DNA of 28,254 nt from JANPII01 sp031424915 (GCA_031424915.1 JANPII010000130.1:1-28254); one strand, 5' to 3'; positions 8,414 through 15,564 are shown, counted from the first letter of the stretch. Program-made: numbers and translations. The notes: generated by a model not told the origin, from the letters alone.

Positions 8414-8509
8414 ATGTTTTTTAGAATGCTAATGGTTCTATTAATTCTATCGTTGAATAGTGAAGTTTCTGCAAATGATGCGCTTATAATAGTACAGAAG
8501 GTACCATAA
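8414..8509 (+). pseudogene. Signal-peptide ORF, possibly the 5' half of a split secreted protein
   Basis: A 31-residue ORF with a good AGAGG ribosome site five bases before its ATG. The sequence MFFRMLMVLLILSLNSEVSA is a convincing Sec signal peptide ending in a V-S-A cleavage site, followed by only eleven more residues (NDALIIVQKVP) and TAA. One base later, in another frame, a 56-residue ORF begins. The simplest reading is a small secreted protein of about 90 residues broken by a frameshift near 8495-8511, while the promoter and ribosome site remain. A genuine tiny peptide cannot be excluded. I recognise no family. Confidence 0.4.
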
Positions 8510-8510
8510 G

Positions 8511-8681
8511 ATGTCGGAGCTATTAGATGCCTCTAAGACGCTGGCTCGTAGCACCCCCTCTAAATTTGCGAATAAAAAGCTACCAGGTAGTGTAGTTAAG
8601 ATTAATGGAAAGCCAAATGAAATAAGATATTTTAGCTCTGAGGGATATAGGAGGATGAGATACAAATATCCTTCCCCATAG
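8511..8681 (+). CDS. Small basic ORF, possible 3' half of the split secreted protein
   Basis: A 56-residue ORF (MSELLDASKTLARSTPS... to ...RRMRYKYPSP), basic, with no membrane segment. Its frame has a stop at 8490, so it cannot extend much further upstream than its ATG. It lacks its own ribosome site, and its ATG starts one base after the stop of the signal-peptide ORF. Translational restart or a frameshifted single gene are both possible. No family is recognised. Dispersed repeat A begins three bases after its stop. Confidence 0.35.
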   Translation: MSELLDASKTLARSTPSKFANKKLPGSVVKINGKPNEIRYFSSEGYRRMRYKYPSP

Positions 8682-8684
8682 TAT

Positions 8685-8782
8685 AATCAGGATTCTATAA
8701 ATATCCTAGCGGTGGTAGCGGCTTAAAAGCCGCGTAGGAGGCCGGCAATGAGGCCTCCTAAAAATATCAAAATTTATCACAA
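8685..8782 (+). repeat. Dispersed palindromic repeat A, copy 1
   Basis: A 98-base element that recurs in reverse orientation at 12771-12865 with three substitutions and a three-base indel. It contains two hairpins in tandem: GCGGCTT/AAGCCGC (seven base pairs, 8718-8733) and AGGAGGCC/GGCCTCCT (eight base pairs around GGCAATGA, centred near 8748). It contains no ORF. It lies between the small ORF and the 3' end of the convergent glycosylase gene. Confidence 0.85.
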
Positions 8783-8810
8783 TATAGTTGATTACATGTT
8801 AAACCTCTCT

Positions 8811-8831
8811 CCCCGTGGCTTGACCACGAGG
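8811..8831. repeat. Degenerate CTTGA-loop palindrome
   Basis: CCCCGTGG, loop CTTGA, CCACGAGG: seven of eight pairs form. From memory it resembles a G/C-rich palindrome with the core TCAAG common in intergenic regions of many alphaproteobacteria (canonical arms CCCGCGG). This copy is decayed. The surrounding stretch (8783-8938) holds nothing else that I can identify. Confidence 0.45.
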
Positions 8832-8938
8832 TCCATATAAGCTACAAATGAGTCTTTGGATAGATACCCCGATCAAGCAGCAGGTAAGACAGCTGAAATG
8901 CATATTTATACAGCCTACACATCTAAACGCTTACTATA

Positions 8939-9445
8939 TTACCCCTTAGCTATAAATCTCCACAGCTTATCAGTGGCTTTCTTAATTCCAATTCTGGGAG
9001 TTGCTTTATAAGCAAGAGGACCTTCGCCTTCTGTTAAATAAAAGCTTTCGCTCGAAATCAAATGAATGCCATTATGCTCTCTTGTAATACCTAGGTGTCT
9101 ACATAATTTGCCTGGCCCATCTAAGTGGAGCTGGGGTAGCGTAAGGCCACGAATTAGCACTGCGCTAGGTTGGCCCTGTTCTTCTGTTACGATGTTTAAG
9201 CAGTGATACATACCATAAATGATGTAGACATAGCTATATCCAGGCTCGCCAAACATAATAGAGGACCGAAGGGTGGGGCCCATAAATGCATGTGAGGCTT
9301 CATCATCAAGCCCGCGATATGCTTCTGTCTCGGTTATGATACCTTTGAAATCACCAAATATTAGACTCTTACCAATTAAATCTTTAGCCGCTTCAACTGC
9401 ATGTTGGTTAAAAAAGCTGGCGGGTAATTTTGAATCTTTAGCCAT
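8939..9445 (-). CDS. DNA-3-methyladenine glycosylase (AAG/MPG family)
   Basis: A 168-residue base-excision-repair glycosylase that removes alkylated purines such as 3-methyladenine. The family core is intact: GIITETEAYRG (35-45), in which E41 is the catalytic glutamate and Y43 the DNA-intercalating residue, then YSYVYIIYGMYHCLNIVT and the C-terminal PRIGIKKATDKLWRF. It is slightly shorter than the usual 180-200 residues but has all conserved blocks, so it looks functional. It is a single gene, divergent from lpxD. No strong ribosome site precedes the ATG. Confidence 0.93.
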   Translation of the reverse strand: MAKDSKLPASFFNQHAVEAAKDLIGKSLIFGDFKGIITETEAYRGLDDEASHAFMGPTLRSSIMFGEPGYSYVYIIYGMYHCLNIVTEEQGQPSAVLIRGLTLPQLHLDGPGKLCRHLGITREHNGIHLISSESFYLTEGEGPLAYKATPRIGIKKATDKLWRFIAKG

Positions 9446-9479
9446 AATTTATGCTGAGACTTAAATTATATTAGCAATC

Positions 9480-9508
9480 ATGATACTAAATACGCGATAT
9501 AAAGACAA
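9480..9508 (-). promoter_or_regulatory. Candidate promoter of the glycosylase gene
   Basis: On the minus strand TTGTCT (9508-9503), a 17-base spacer and TATCAT (9485-9480, five of six). Transcription would begin about 27 bases before the ATG. Confidence 0.4.
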
Positions 9509-9547
9509 GCCTCCTACACTTCTTTTGGCCCGTTCACTACTTGGCGA

Positions 9548-9576
9548 TTGACACAAAAAGCGCAGAAGCCTAAACT
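9548..9576 (+). promoter_or_regulatory. Promoter of the lpxD-fabZ-lpxA-lpxI operon
   Basis: A perfect TTGACA (9548-9553), a 17-base spacer and TAAACT (9571-9576). The expected start is near 9583, giving a leader of about 24 bases that holds the AGGAGG ribosome site at 9595-9600, six bases before the GTG start of lpxD. Confidence 0.6.
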
Positions 9577-9606
9577 TATCCCATTCTTTCAAGTAGGAGG
9601 TTCATT

Positions 9607-10647
9607 GTGTCTATCCCAATTTTCTTTAAGCCTATAGGGCCACTTAAAGCTGCTGAACTGGCAAAGGCAACGGGTTGCGAGCTAAGGGGAGATGGTGAGC
9701 AATTAATTAAGAATGTTGCCACCTTAAGTGGTGCGCAGAAGGGAGACTTAACTTTTCTTAGCAACCCGAGCTATATTGCGCAGTTACCGCAAACTAAAGC
9801 TTCGGCTTGCATTTTGGATAAGCGTTATGCTCTTGAGGCACCTGAAGGGCTGGTGATGCTTATCAGTGATAACGTATATGTGGCATATGCGCAAATAGCT
9901 ACGATGTTTTATCCAGCTCCTACATTTGTTGCACATATATCGCCTCAAGCGTATGTGAGTAAAAACGCTAAGATTGGGCATGGGTGTCACATAGAAGCCG
10001 GGGCTTATATAGAGGATAATGCAATAATTGGGGAGAATTGCTATGTTGGTGCCAATACTTATATTGGCCAGGCTGTAATTATTGGCAAAGACACATTCAT
10101 TGCGCCTAATACCACAATTATCTGTGCCCAGGTTGGGCAGCGTTGTATAATTCATTCTGGTGTACGTATAGGGCAGGATGGTTTTGGCTTTGCCCCAAGT
10201 AAGACAGGCATAATTAAAGTACCGCAGATAGGCAGCGTTATCATTGGTAATGATGTAGAGATCGGTGCCAATACTTGCATAGACCGAGGTGCACTAGAAG
10301 ATACTGTAATTGGTGATGGCACAAAAATGGATAACCTGATTCAGATTGGCCACGGCGCCCGCCTGGGCAAAAGTTGTGTGATTGTAGCCCAAGTGGCGGT
10401 AGCAGGTAGCACGGTGATAGGAAATGGGGTAATGTGTGGGGGGCAAGCTGGTATTGCTGGTCACCTTAATATTGGAGACGGGGCAATGGTTGCGGCACAA
10501 AGCGGAGTGATGCAGAATGTAGAAGCCGGTGAAGTTGTAGGAGGCACTCCATCAGTAAAAATTAGGGATTGGCACCGTCAGACAGCAATATTACGCCGCA
10601 TGTCTACTAAGAATAAAAGCGAGCAAAAGGAGAGTAATGGACAATAA
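9607..10647 (+). CDS. lpxD: UDP-3-O-acylglucosamine N-acyltransferase LpxD
   Basis: A 346-residue third-step enzyme of lipid A synthesis, adding the N-linked 3-hydroxyacyl chain from acyl-ACP. The N-terminal uridine-binding domain (about 1-105) is followed by a left-handed beta-helix of hexapeptide repeats (I-G-x-x-x-x, about 110-310) and a C-terminal helix (WHRQTAILRRM). The catalytic histidine is expected at H249 in QIGHGARLG. The start is GTG, chosen because a perfect AGGAGG lies six bases upstream. It is the first gene of the lpxD-fabZ-lpxA-lpxI operon and overlaps fabZ by eleven bases. bamA, the usual upstream neighbour, is absent. Confidence 0.96.
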   Translation: MSIPIFFKPIGPLKAAELAKATGCELRGDGEQLIKNVATLSGAQKGDLTFLSNPSYIAQLPQTKASACILDKRYALEAPEGLVMLISDNVYVAYAQIATMFYPAPTFVAHISPQAYVSKNAKIGHGCHIEAGAYIEDNAIIGENCYVGANTYIGQAVIIGKDTFIAPNTTIICAQVGQRCIIHSGVRIGQDGFGFAPSKTGIIKVPQIGSVIIGNDVEIGANTCIDRGALEDTVIGDGTKMDNLIQIGHGARLGKSCVIVAQVAVAGSTVIGNGVMCGGQAGIAGHLNIGDGAMVAAQSGVMQNVEAGEVVGGTPSVKIRDWHRQTAILRRMSTKNKSEQKESNGQ

Positions 10648-11089
10648 TTTTGATATAACGAAAATTATGGATTTAATTCCTCACCGCTATCCAATGCTAT
10701 TGGTAGATCGGGTGATAGAAACGACAGAGGGTAAAATTCATGCCATCAAAAATGTCACAATCAATGAACACTTTTTTCAAGGACATTTTCCAGGGCACCC
10801 AGTTATGCCGGGAGTGCTTATATTAGAAGCATTAGCTCAAGCAGCAGTAGTCATGATGTGCTTGCATCAAACTGTAGAATGGAAAGACTATATTGTATAC
10901 TTTGCTACTATAGCGGATGCACATTTCCGTAGGCCAGTAGTACCAGGAGATGTATTGCAATTGCACGTGGAGCTGCAAAAGCAGCGTGGCAACATGTGGA
11001 AAATGCAGGGCGAAGCATTAGTTGATGAGCAGCGAGTAGCGGATGTTACTTTTTCTGCGGTATTGGTTAAAAGGCAAGTAATGGAGTAA
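10637..11089 (+). CDS. fabZ: 3-hydroxyacyl-ACP dehydratase FabZ
   Basis: A 150-residue hot-dog-fold dehydratase of fatty acid elongation. The signature GHFPGHPVMPGVLILEALAQ (49-68) is intact, with H50 and E64 as the expected catalytic pair, and HRYPMLLVDRV (16-26) is the usual N-terminal block. It draws on the same 3-hydroxyacyl-ACP pool used by LpxD and LpxA, which explains the conserved clustering. AGGAG precedes the ATG, and the gene overlaps the lpxD end and is followed after two bases by lpxA. Length is normal. Confidence 0.97.
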   Translation: MDNNFDITKIMDLIPHRYPMLLVDRVIETTEGKIHAIKNVTINEHFFQGHFPGHPVMPGVLILEALAQAAVVMMCLHQTVEWKDYIVYFATIADAHFRRPVVPGDVLQLHVELQKQRGNMWKMQGEALVDEQRVADVTFSAVLVKRQVME

Positions 11090-11091
11090 CA

Positions 11092-11877
11092 ATGGCAATA
11101 CATAGCTCGGCAGTAATTGGTAAAGAAGCAGTAATTCATCCTTCGTGCGAAATAGGGCCATATTGTGTAATTGGTGCCAATGTAAGATTAGGTGCTAATG
11201 TGCACCTGCATTCACATGTATGTATAGGTGGATATACAGAAATTGGACAGGGTACTGAAATATTTCCTTTTGCTTCCTTAGGCTCTCGCACTCAAGATAA
11301 AAAGCATAAAGGTGAAAGATCTTATGTCCGTATTGGTCAAAATAATATAATTCGAGAATATGTAACTATCAACCCAGGAACAGATTTAGATTCCCAGACA
11401 ACGGTGGGTGATGACTGTTTAATTATGATTGGTGTACATATTGCGCATGATTGTCATATTGGTAATGACGTTACAATAGCTAATAATGCTACTCTTGCTG
11501 GCCATGTAGTGGTTGGGGATCATGCTATATTAGGTGGCATCACTGCTTATCATCAATTTGTGCGTATCGGTAGATATGCTATTATAGGGGGTGGTAGCAT
11601 TGTAGTAGAAGATGTTATACCATATGGTAATGTGATAGGAGAAAGAGCACATTTAGCGGGGCTTAATTTAGTTGGTATGAAGAGGCATCAGTTTGCCAGA
11701 GAGGAAATTAATGCATTACAGCAAGCGTTTCGTGAAATGTTTACACAAAACTTGGATAGGCCTTTGGAGGAGAGAGTAAATATGATACAGCAGGCATATA
11801 ATAATAAAGAACGAATCTTAGAGGTCACAGATTTTATTTTAAATCGTCAGAAGCGACCTTTATGTATGCCAAAATAG
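11092..11877 (+). CDS. lpxA: UDP-N-acetylglucosamine acyltransferase LpxA
   Basis: A 261-residue first-committed-step enzyme of lipid A synthesis. The left-handed beta-helix is read from hexapeptide repeats over about 5-190, followed by the C-terminal helical domain. Key residues are visible: H119 in HIAHDC (catalytic, equivalent to E. coli H125), H138 in AGHV and H154 in TAYHQF. Together with lpxD, fabZ and lpxI it shows that the organism makes a true lipid A. The ATG follows the fabZ stop by two bases, so translation is coupled. Confidence 0.97.
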   Translation: MAIHSSAVIGKEAVIHPSCEIGPYCVIGANVRLGANVHLHSHVCIGGYTEIGQGTEIFPFASLGSRTQDKKHKGERSYVRIGQNNIIREYVTINPGTDLDSQTTVGDDCLIMIGVHIAHDCHIGNDVTIANNATLAGHVVVGDHAILGGITAYHQFVRIGRYAIIGGGSIVVEDVIPYGNVIGERAHLAGLNLVGMKRHQFAREEINALQQAFREMFTQNLDRPLEERVNMIQQAYNNKERILEVTDFILNRQKRPLCMPK

Positions 11878-11903
11878 GAAATGCAATATAAGCGGAGAAT
11901 GCC

Positions 11904-12734
11904 TTGGAATTAAATCAGTCAAAAATACAAAAAGTAGGTATTATAGCAGGGGCCGGTACTTTGCCACGCCACGTTTATGATGCATGTATTAAAAAAGGTA
12001 TTGAGTGTGTGGTAGTAGGCCTGGAAGGGCAAACCTCATCCACATTATTTAAGGGAATATCATATGAGACAATTCCTGTATACAACATTAGTAAGATTTT
12101 GCGTCTTCTACAAATGGAAGGAGCTACTCATATAGTACTTGCAGGTAGAGTAGAACGTGCACATCTATCGCGCTTGTTGCTAGATCTTAAGGGAGCTGTA
12201 TTGCTAGCTAAAATCATGAAGAATGGGCTCAATGATAATGCGGTATTATCTACAGTTATTAAATTCCTGGAAAAAGAAGGATTTACTATTATCCCTCCCG
12301 AAATGATAGCTCGTGACATTGTAATCCGAAAAGGTGTTTTAACTAGAACCGAACCAGATAAATCTGCTGTGGAAGATATTAAGAAAGGTACAAAAATTCT
12401 ACGTAACATCGCAGCATTGGATGTAGGGCAAGCGCTGGTAATACAATCTGGCTTGGTGTTAGGTGTGGAAGCAGCTGAAGGTACGGATGAATTGATTAAG
12501 AGATGCGGTAGGATTCAGCAGAAAGACGAACCTGGCGCAATTTTGGTTAAAATTTCTAAGCCTAATCAAGATCGTCGTGTTGACTTACCCTGTGTTGGTA
12601 ATATCACTATCAATCAGTTGAAAGAATACGGCATGCGTGGTGCGGCTGTAGAAGCTGACTCTACTTTGTTGTTAGATGGAGCAGATACTATTAAGACAGC
12701 AGATGAAAATAATATTTTTCTTATAGGCTTTTAG
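11904..12734 (+). CDS. lpxI: UDP-2,3-diacylglucosamine diphosphatase LpxI
   Basis: A 276-residue member of the LpxI (former DUF1009) family, which hydrolyses UDP-2,3-diacylglucosamine to lipid X in bacteria lacking LpxH. The N-terminal GIIAGAGTLPRHV block (13-25) and the C-terminal domain with VEAAEGTDELIKRCG and LVKISKPNQDRRVDLPCVG, the metal- and substrate-binding half, are intact. The start is TTG at 11904 with GGAG six bases upstream; an ATG at 11899 is out of frame. It is the last gene of the lipid A operon. Repeat A lies 36 bases downstream. Membrane-bound LpxB and LpxC are not in the window. Confidence 0.93.
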   Translation: MELNQSKIQKVGIIAGAGTLPRHVYDACIKKGIECVVVGLEGQTSSTLFKGISYETIPVYNISKILRLLQMEGATHIVLAGRVERAHLSRLLLDLKGAVLLAKIMKNGLNDNAVLSTVIKFLEKEGFTIIPPEMIARDIVIRKGVLTRTEPDKSAVEDIKKGTKILRNIAALDVGQALVIQSGLVLGVEAAEGTDELIKRCGRIQQKDEPGAILVKISKPNQDRRVDLPCVGNITINQLKEYGMRGAAVEADSTLLLDGADTIKTADENNIFLIGF

Positions 12735-12770
12735 GAAGAACATAATTTATACCGTAACTGCTCATGCATG

Positions 12771-12865
12771 TTGTGATAAATGATATTTTTAGGAGGCCTC
12801 ATTGCCGTCCTCCTACGCGGCTTTGCAGCCGCTACCACCGCTAGGATATTTATAGAATCCTGATT
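12771..12865 (-). repeat. Dispersed palindromic repeat A, copy 2
   Basis: The inverted second copy of the 98-base element at 8685-8782. It keeps both stems: GCGGCT/AGCCGC with a GCAA tetraloop where copy 1 has a longer AT-containing stem, and AGGAGGAC/GGCCTCCT with one mismatch. The loop substitutions keep the first hairpin. It fills the gap between convergent lpxI and tkt. Confidence 0.85.
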
Positions 12866-12888
12866 GTATTATAGAGAGTGATATGATA

Positions 12889-14841
12889 TTAACCCAATCC
12901 CTTGCTCTTTAGTATCTTAGCACTGATGGCCTCGGCCGTTAAGCCAAAGTGTTGGTATAAATCATCAGCTGGCGCCGATGCTCCAAAATCATGCAGCCCT
13001 ACTAGCAGATCTACTGGCCCAAGCACATCCTGCCAACCTGTTAGCAAAGCCGCTTCTATTACTACTTTCATACCAGAATTTTGCAAGATAGTATCGCGAT
13101 ACTCGCAAGTTTGCTTGGCAAATAGCTGCAGCTGAGGCGCACTAATAACCCGTACTTTCATTTCTAATATATCAGCTACTTCGAAAGCCAAATGCACCTC
13201 AGAGCCACTAGCAAAGATGGTAACATCAGGCGCACCTTCAGTGTGGCGCAATATATATGCCCCGTACTGCACCATATTGAGTGCAGCATACCGAAGGCGC
13301 ACTTGTGGTAAATTCTGACGCGTCAGTGCTAAAATAGAAGGGCCCTGATATTGCAGCGCTAGTTCCCAAGCTTCCAATGTTTCTACAGCATCACACGGGC
13401 GAAATACTTGTAAATGCGGAATTGCACGCAGAGCCACGAGATGTTCAATGGGTTGATGAGTGGGGCCATCTTCTCCTAGGCCAATTGAATCATGAGTCAT
13501 TACATATATCACTCTTTGGCGCATTAATGCTGCTAGACGAATTGCAGGTCGCATATAGTCAGTGAAAGCCAGAAAAGTACCCCCATATGGAATGAAGCCA
13601 CCGTGTAGCGCCAATCCATTCATTATCCCACCCATAGCATGTTCGCGTATACCATAGTGTATATATTGACCCCCATAGTTTTCGGCACTAATGGGTTTTT
13701 GCATCTCGGTTTTAGTATTGTTAGAGGGGGTGAGATCAGCAGATCCACCTATTAGTGAGGGTATAAGTGGTATAAGCTGTGATAATATACGTTGTGAGCT
13801 ACGACGGGTTGCTTCTTCTACTACTGGATGTTCGCTCAACTGCTGCTTAAATGCCAGCAGGGAGTTTATGTTTGTAGTGTAGAAATCAGCTTCTAAACGT
13901 GCTAAAAAGCTCTCCTTTGAGGGTTGCTTTTGCCAGGTCTCATAGGCTGATATATTGCGCTGAAAGAAGTTACGCCAGGTAGATAAGATATCATCAGGTA
14001 TAACAAATGGGGGGTAGGGCCACTTTAAGTATTGGCGTGTGTGCAGCACTTCTTGCGCGCCTAAGGGCGAGCCATGCGCATGGCAACTGCCTCCTTTATT
14101 AGGGGAGCCATAAGCAATCTGGGTTTTGCATGCCAATAAGACTGGATGCTCGGCACTTTGAGCCCAGGTTAAAGCATCATGAATGTCGGTATAATTATGT
14201 CCATCTACTACGCGCACTTGCCAACCGCTAGCTGCAAAACGTGCTAAGTGATCATCGGAAGTAGCTAAATTAGTGCTGCCATCAATGGAAATTCCATTAT
14301 CATCAAAAAGCACTATAAAGTGCTTTAATCGTAAGTGGCCTGCAAAGGATATAGCCTCTTGACTCAGGCCTTCCATCAAGCAGCCATCTCCTACTACTAC
14401 ATATGTCTTATGGGACACCATAGCATCTGTATATTGTGCATTAAGTATACGTTCGGCTAATGCCATGCCTACAGCATTTGCCAGTCCTTGAGCCAAGGGC
14501 CCAGTAGTTGTCTCTATGCCGGTATGCCCATATTCCGGATGCCCAGGTGTACGCGAACCAAGCTTGCGGAAGTGCTTCAGGTCTTCAATCTGCATATCAT
14601 AGCCAGTCAAGTAAAGCACGGCATATAGGAGCGCCGAGCCATGACCAGCAGAGAGAATAAACCTATCGCGATCTGGCCAATGTGAATCTTGTGGCATAAA
14701 TTTAATGAAATCACGAAATAATATGGTGATAACATCCGCCATCCCCATAGGCATGCCAGGATGGCCAGATTTGGCTTGTTCCACCATGTCTATAGCTAGA
14801 AATCTAATGGCGTTGGCTAGTTCTTGTGTCTTTGGCATCAT
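12889..14841 (-). CDS. tkt: Transketolase
   Basis: A 650-residue thiamine-diphosphate enzyme of the non-oxidative pentose phosphate pathway, transferring two-carbon units between sugar phosphates. The TPP/Mg motif is GDGCLMEG (151-158) ending at N182. Other landmarks are AGHGSALLYAVLYLTGY near the N-terminus, HDSIGLGEDGPTHQPIEHL in the pyrimidine-binding domain, and a C-terminal domain ending GLTAEAISAKIL. The length is normal. Two consecutive ATGs make the start uncertain by one codon (ACAGG favours the second). It is a single gene, convergent with lpxI. Its likely promoter lies on the edge of repeat B. Confidence 0.97.
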   Translation of the reverse strand: MMPKTQELANAIRFLAIDMVEQAKSGHPGMPMGMADVITILFRDFIKFMPQDSHWPDRDRFILSAGHGSALLYAVLYLTGYDMQIEDLKHFRKLGSRTPGHPEYGHTGIETTTGPLAQGLANAVGMALAERILNAQYTDAMVSHKTYVVVGDGCLMEGLSQEAISFAGHLRLKHFIVLFDDNGISIDGSTNLATSDDHLARFAASGWQVRVVDGHNYTDIHDALTWAQSAEHPVLLACKTQIAYGSPNKGGSCHAHGSPLGAQEVLHTRQYLKWPYPPFVIPDDILSTWRNFFQRNISAYETWQKQPSKESFLARLEADFYTTNINSLLAFKQQLSEHPVVEEATRRSSQRILSQLIPLIPSLIGGSADLTPSNNTKTEMQKPISAENYGGQYIHYGIREHAMGGIMNGLALHGGFIPYGGTFLAFTDYMRPAIRLAALMRQRVIYVMTHDSIGLGEDGPTHQPIEHLVALRAIPHLQVFRPCDAVETLEAWELALQYQGPSILALTRQNLPQVRLRYAALNMVQYGAYILRHTEGAPDVTIFASGSEVHLAFEVADILEMKVRVISAPQLQLFAKQTCEYRDTILQNSGMKVVIEAALLTGWQDVLGPVDLLVGLHDFGASAPADDLYQHFGLTAEAISAKILKSKGLG

Positions 14842-14907
14842 CCTGTCTCAGCAAAAGTAGTGTCCGGAATTAAATTACAGTACTGCTGGGTTTGGAGCAA
14901 AGGATTT

Positions 14908-14916
14908 ATTATACCA
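14908..14916 (-). promoter_or_regulatory. Extended -10 promoter of tkt at the edge of repeat B
   Basis: On the minus strand TGGTATAAT: a perfect -10 (14913-14908) with TG in the extended position. No -35 of quality lies 16-18 bases upstream. The TGG comes from the end of repeat B and the TATAAT spans its boundary; repeat B copy 2 has no TATAAT at the same place. The leader to the tkt ATG would be about 60 bases. Confidence 0.4.
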
Positions 14917-14976
14917 ACTCCCAGCTAAAAGATTACAGCGTCGCTCCTTGTACTGTTTTAGCTGAGAGCTGGTATT
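14912..14976 (+). repeat. Dispersed palindromic repeat B, copy 1
   Basis: A 65-base element matching 20286-20350 in the same orientation with four substitutions. Its arms (CCAACTCCCAGCTAAAA and TTTTAGCTGAGAGCTGG) pair with two mismatches around a conserved 25-base middle that itself holds AGCG-T-CGCT. It lies between divergent tkt and the antitoxin, just before the toxin remnant. Confidence 0.85.
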
Positions 14977-14990
14977 TGTGTTATAATGCA

Positions 14991-15222
14991 AGTCTTGATA
15001 TGCGCTGTAAAAGAGCAATGCAATTGAAGTGAGAAAAGAGTATAAAAAATGAAATGGTGAAGTATAATGGGAATTAGTGTTGACAGGAAGTCGCGAATAT
15101 GCGACATTGTAAGGAGTAAAATTGTTGCCTTGCTTTGTGGTGGTAATAAACAGACTCAGCAAAAAGACATAAAGCGTGCCATTAATTATTGGCAGCAATA
15201 CAAGGAGAAAAGAAATGACTAG
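14991..15222 (+). pseudogene. Decayed HigB/RelE-type toxin (addiction-module killer family)
   Basis: The last part is unmistakable: from 15118 the frame ending at the TAG at 15220-15222 encodes LLCGGNKQTQQKDIKRA followed by INYWQQYKEKRND, the LLLCGGDKS-x-Q-x-x-DI-x-RA-x-x-YW ending of the toxin paired with this type of HTH antitoxin. Upstream, two other frames carry weaker pieces in the right order: DMRCKRAMQLK (from 15000) and WELVLTGSREYATL (15068-15109), the latter resembling the WELR-x-x-x-G-x-x-YR-x-Y block. At least two frame changes and stops at 15030, 15050, 15065 and 15110 separate them. The first 25 or so residues are missing and repeat B occupies their place. The toxin stop overlaps the antitoxin start (ATGACTAG), as in an intact operon. 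Confidence 0.8.
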
Positions 15223-15553
15223 GCAATATCAAAAATTTAACGATTATTTAATCGAAAGATTGAAAGACCCAAAAGAGGCGCAAAGCTTCTTAGATACTTC
15301 TATTGATGAGTATGAAGAAGATCATGATGTGGCAGCACTAATGCTAGCACTACGCTATATTACCGAGGCGCAGGGAGGCATTGCGAAACTTTCAGAACGT
15401 ACACATTTAAACCGGCAAAATTTGTATAAGATTTTGACTGGTAAAACTAAGCCACAACTCGATACTACCCTATCTATTATAAAAGGACTAGGATTTCGCT
15501 TAGCGGTGGAGCAGATGAATAGGGCCTCTACATCTTCTGATATTATAGGGTAA
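15215..15553 (+). CDS. HTH antitoxin of a type II toxin-antitoxin module (HigA-like, addiction-module antidote family)
   Basis: A 112-residue protein starting MTRQYQKFNDYLIERLKDP. The N-terminal block (YLIERLKDPKEAQSFLDTS, about 10-28) and helix-turn-helix (ITEAQGGIAKLSERTHLNRQNLYKILTG, about 48-75, then TTLSIIKGLGFRL) fit the probable addiction-module antidote family, which binds its own promoter and neutralises a RelE/HigB-fold toxin. An in-frame GTG at 15176 would give 125 residues, but AAGGAG eight bases before the ATG at 15215, and the overlap with the toxin stop, decide for the ATG. The coding sequence looks intact although the toxin is dead. It is convergent with the next gene. Confidence 0.85.
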   Translation: MTRQYQKFNDYLIERLKDPKEAQSFLDTSIDEYEEDHDVAALMLALRYITEAQGGIAKLSERTHLNRQNLYKILTGKTKPQLDTTLSIIKGLGFRLAVEQMNRASTSSDIIG

Positions 15554-15564
15554 GGCTCTCAAGG

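Noticed and set aside
9510..9611. Long-range inverted repeats that could mask the lpxD ribosome site and start (CCTCCTACACTT with AAGTAGGAGG; GACACAA with TTGTGTC)
   Set aside because: Transcription from the TTGACA/TAAACT promoter would start near 9583, so the left arms are not in the mRNA. The pairs also cross each other. Probably chance complementarity to a strong AGGAGG site.
12731..12746. A 16-base exact match (TTAGGAAGAACATAAT) to 21664-21679 just before the Ulp1-like ATG
   Set aside because: A 16-base match somewhere in a 28-kb AT-rich window is not surprising, flanks do not match, and one copy overlaps the lpxI stop codon.
15080..15105. TTGACA followed by the dyad GTCGC-N6-GCGAC before the antitoxin, looking like a promoter with an operator
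   Set aside because: No acceptable -10 at 16-18 bases, and the dyad falls on codons of the toxin remnant (GSREYAT), so the sequence is explained as decayed coding DNA. Antitoxin autoregulation through it remains untested.
14875..15198. Minus-strand 107-codon open frame in the tkt-antitoxin gap
   Set aside because: It runs through repeat B and antisense to the toxin remnant, with no recognisable domain.
15176..15217. Upstream GTG start giving a 125-residue antitoxin
   Set aside because: It lies inside the toxin remnant in another frame, and AAGGAG plus the ATGACTAG overlap support the ATG at 15215.
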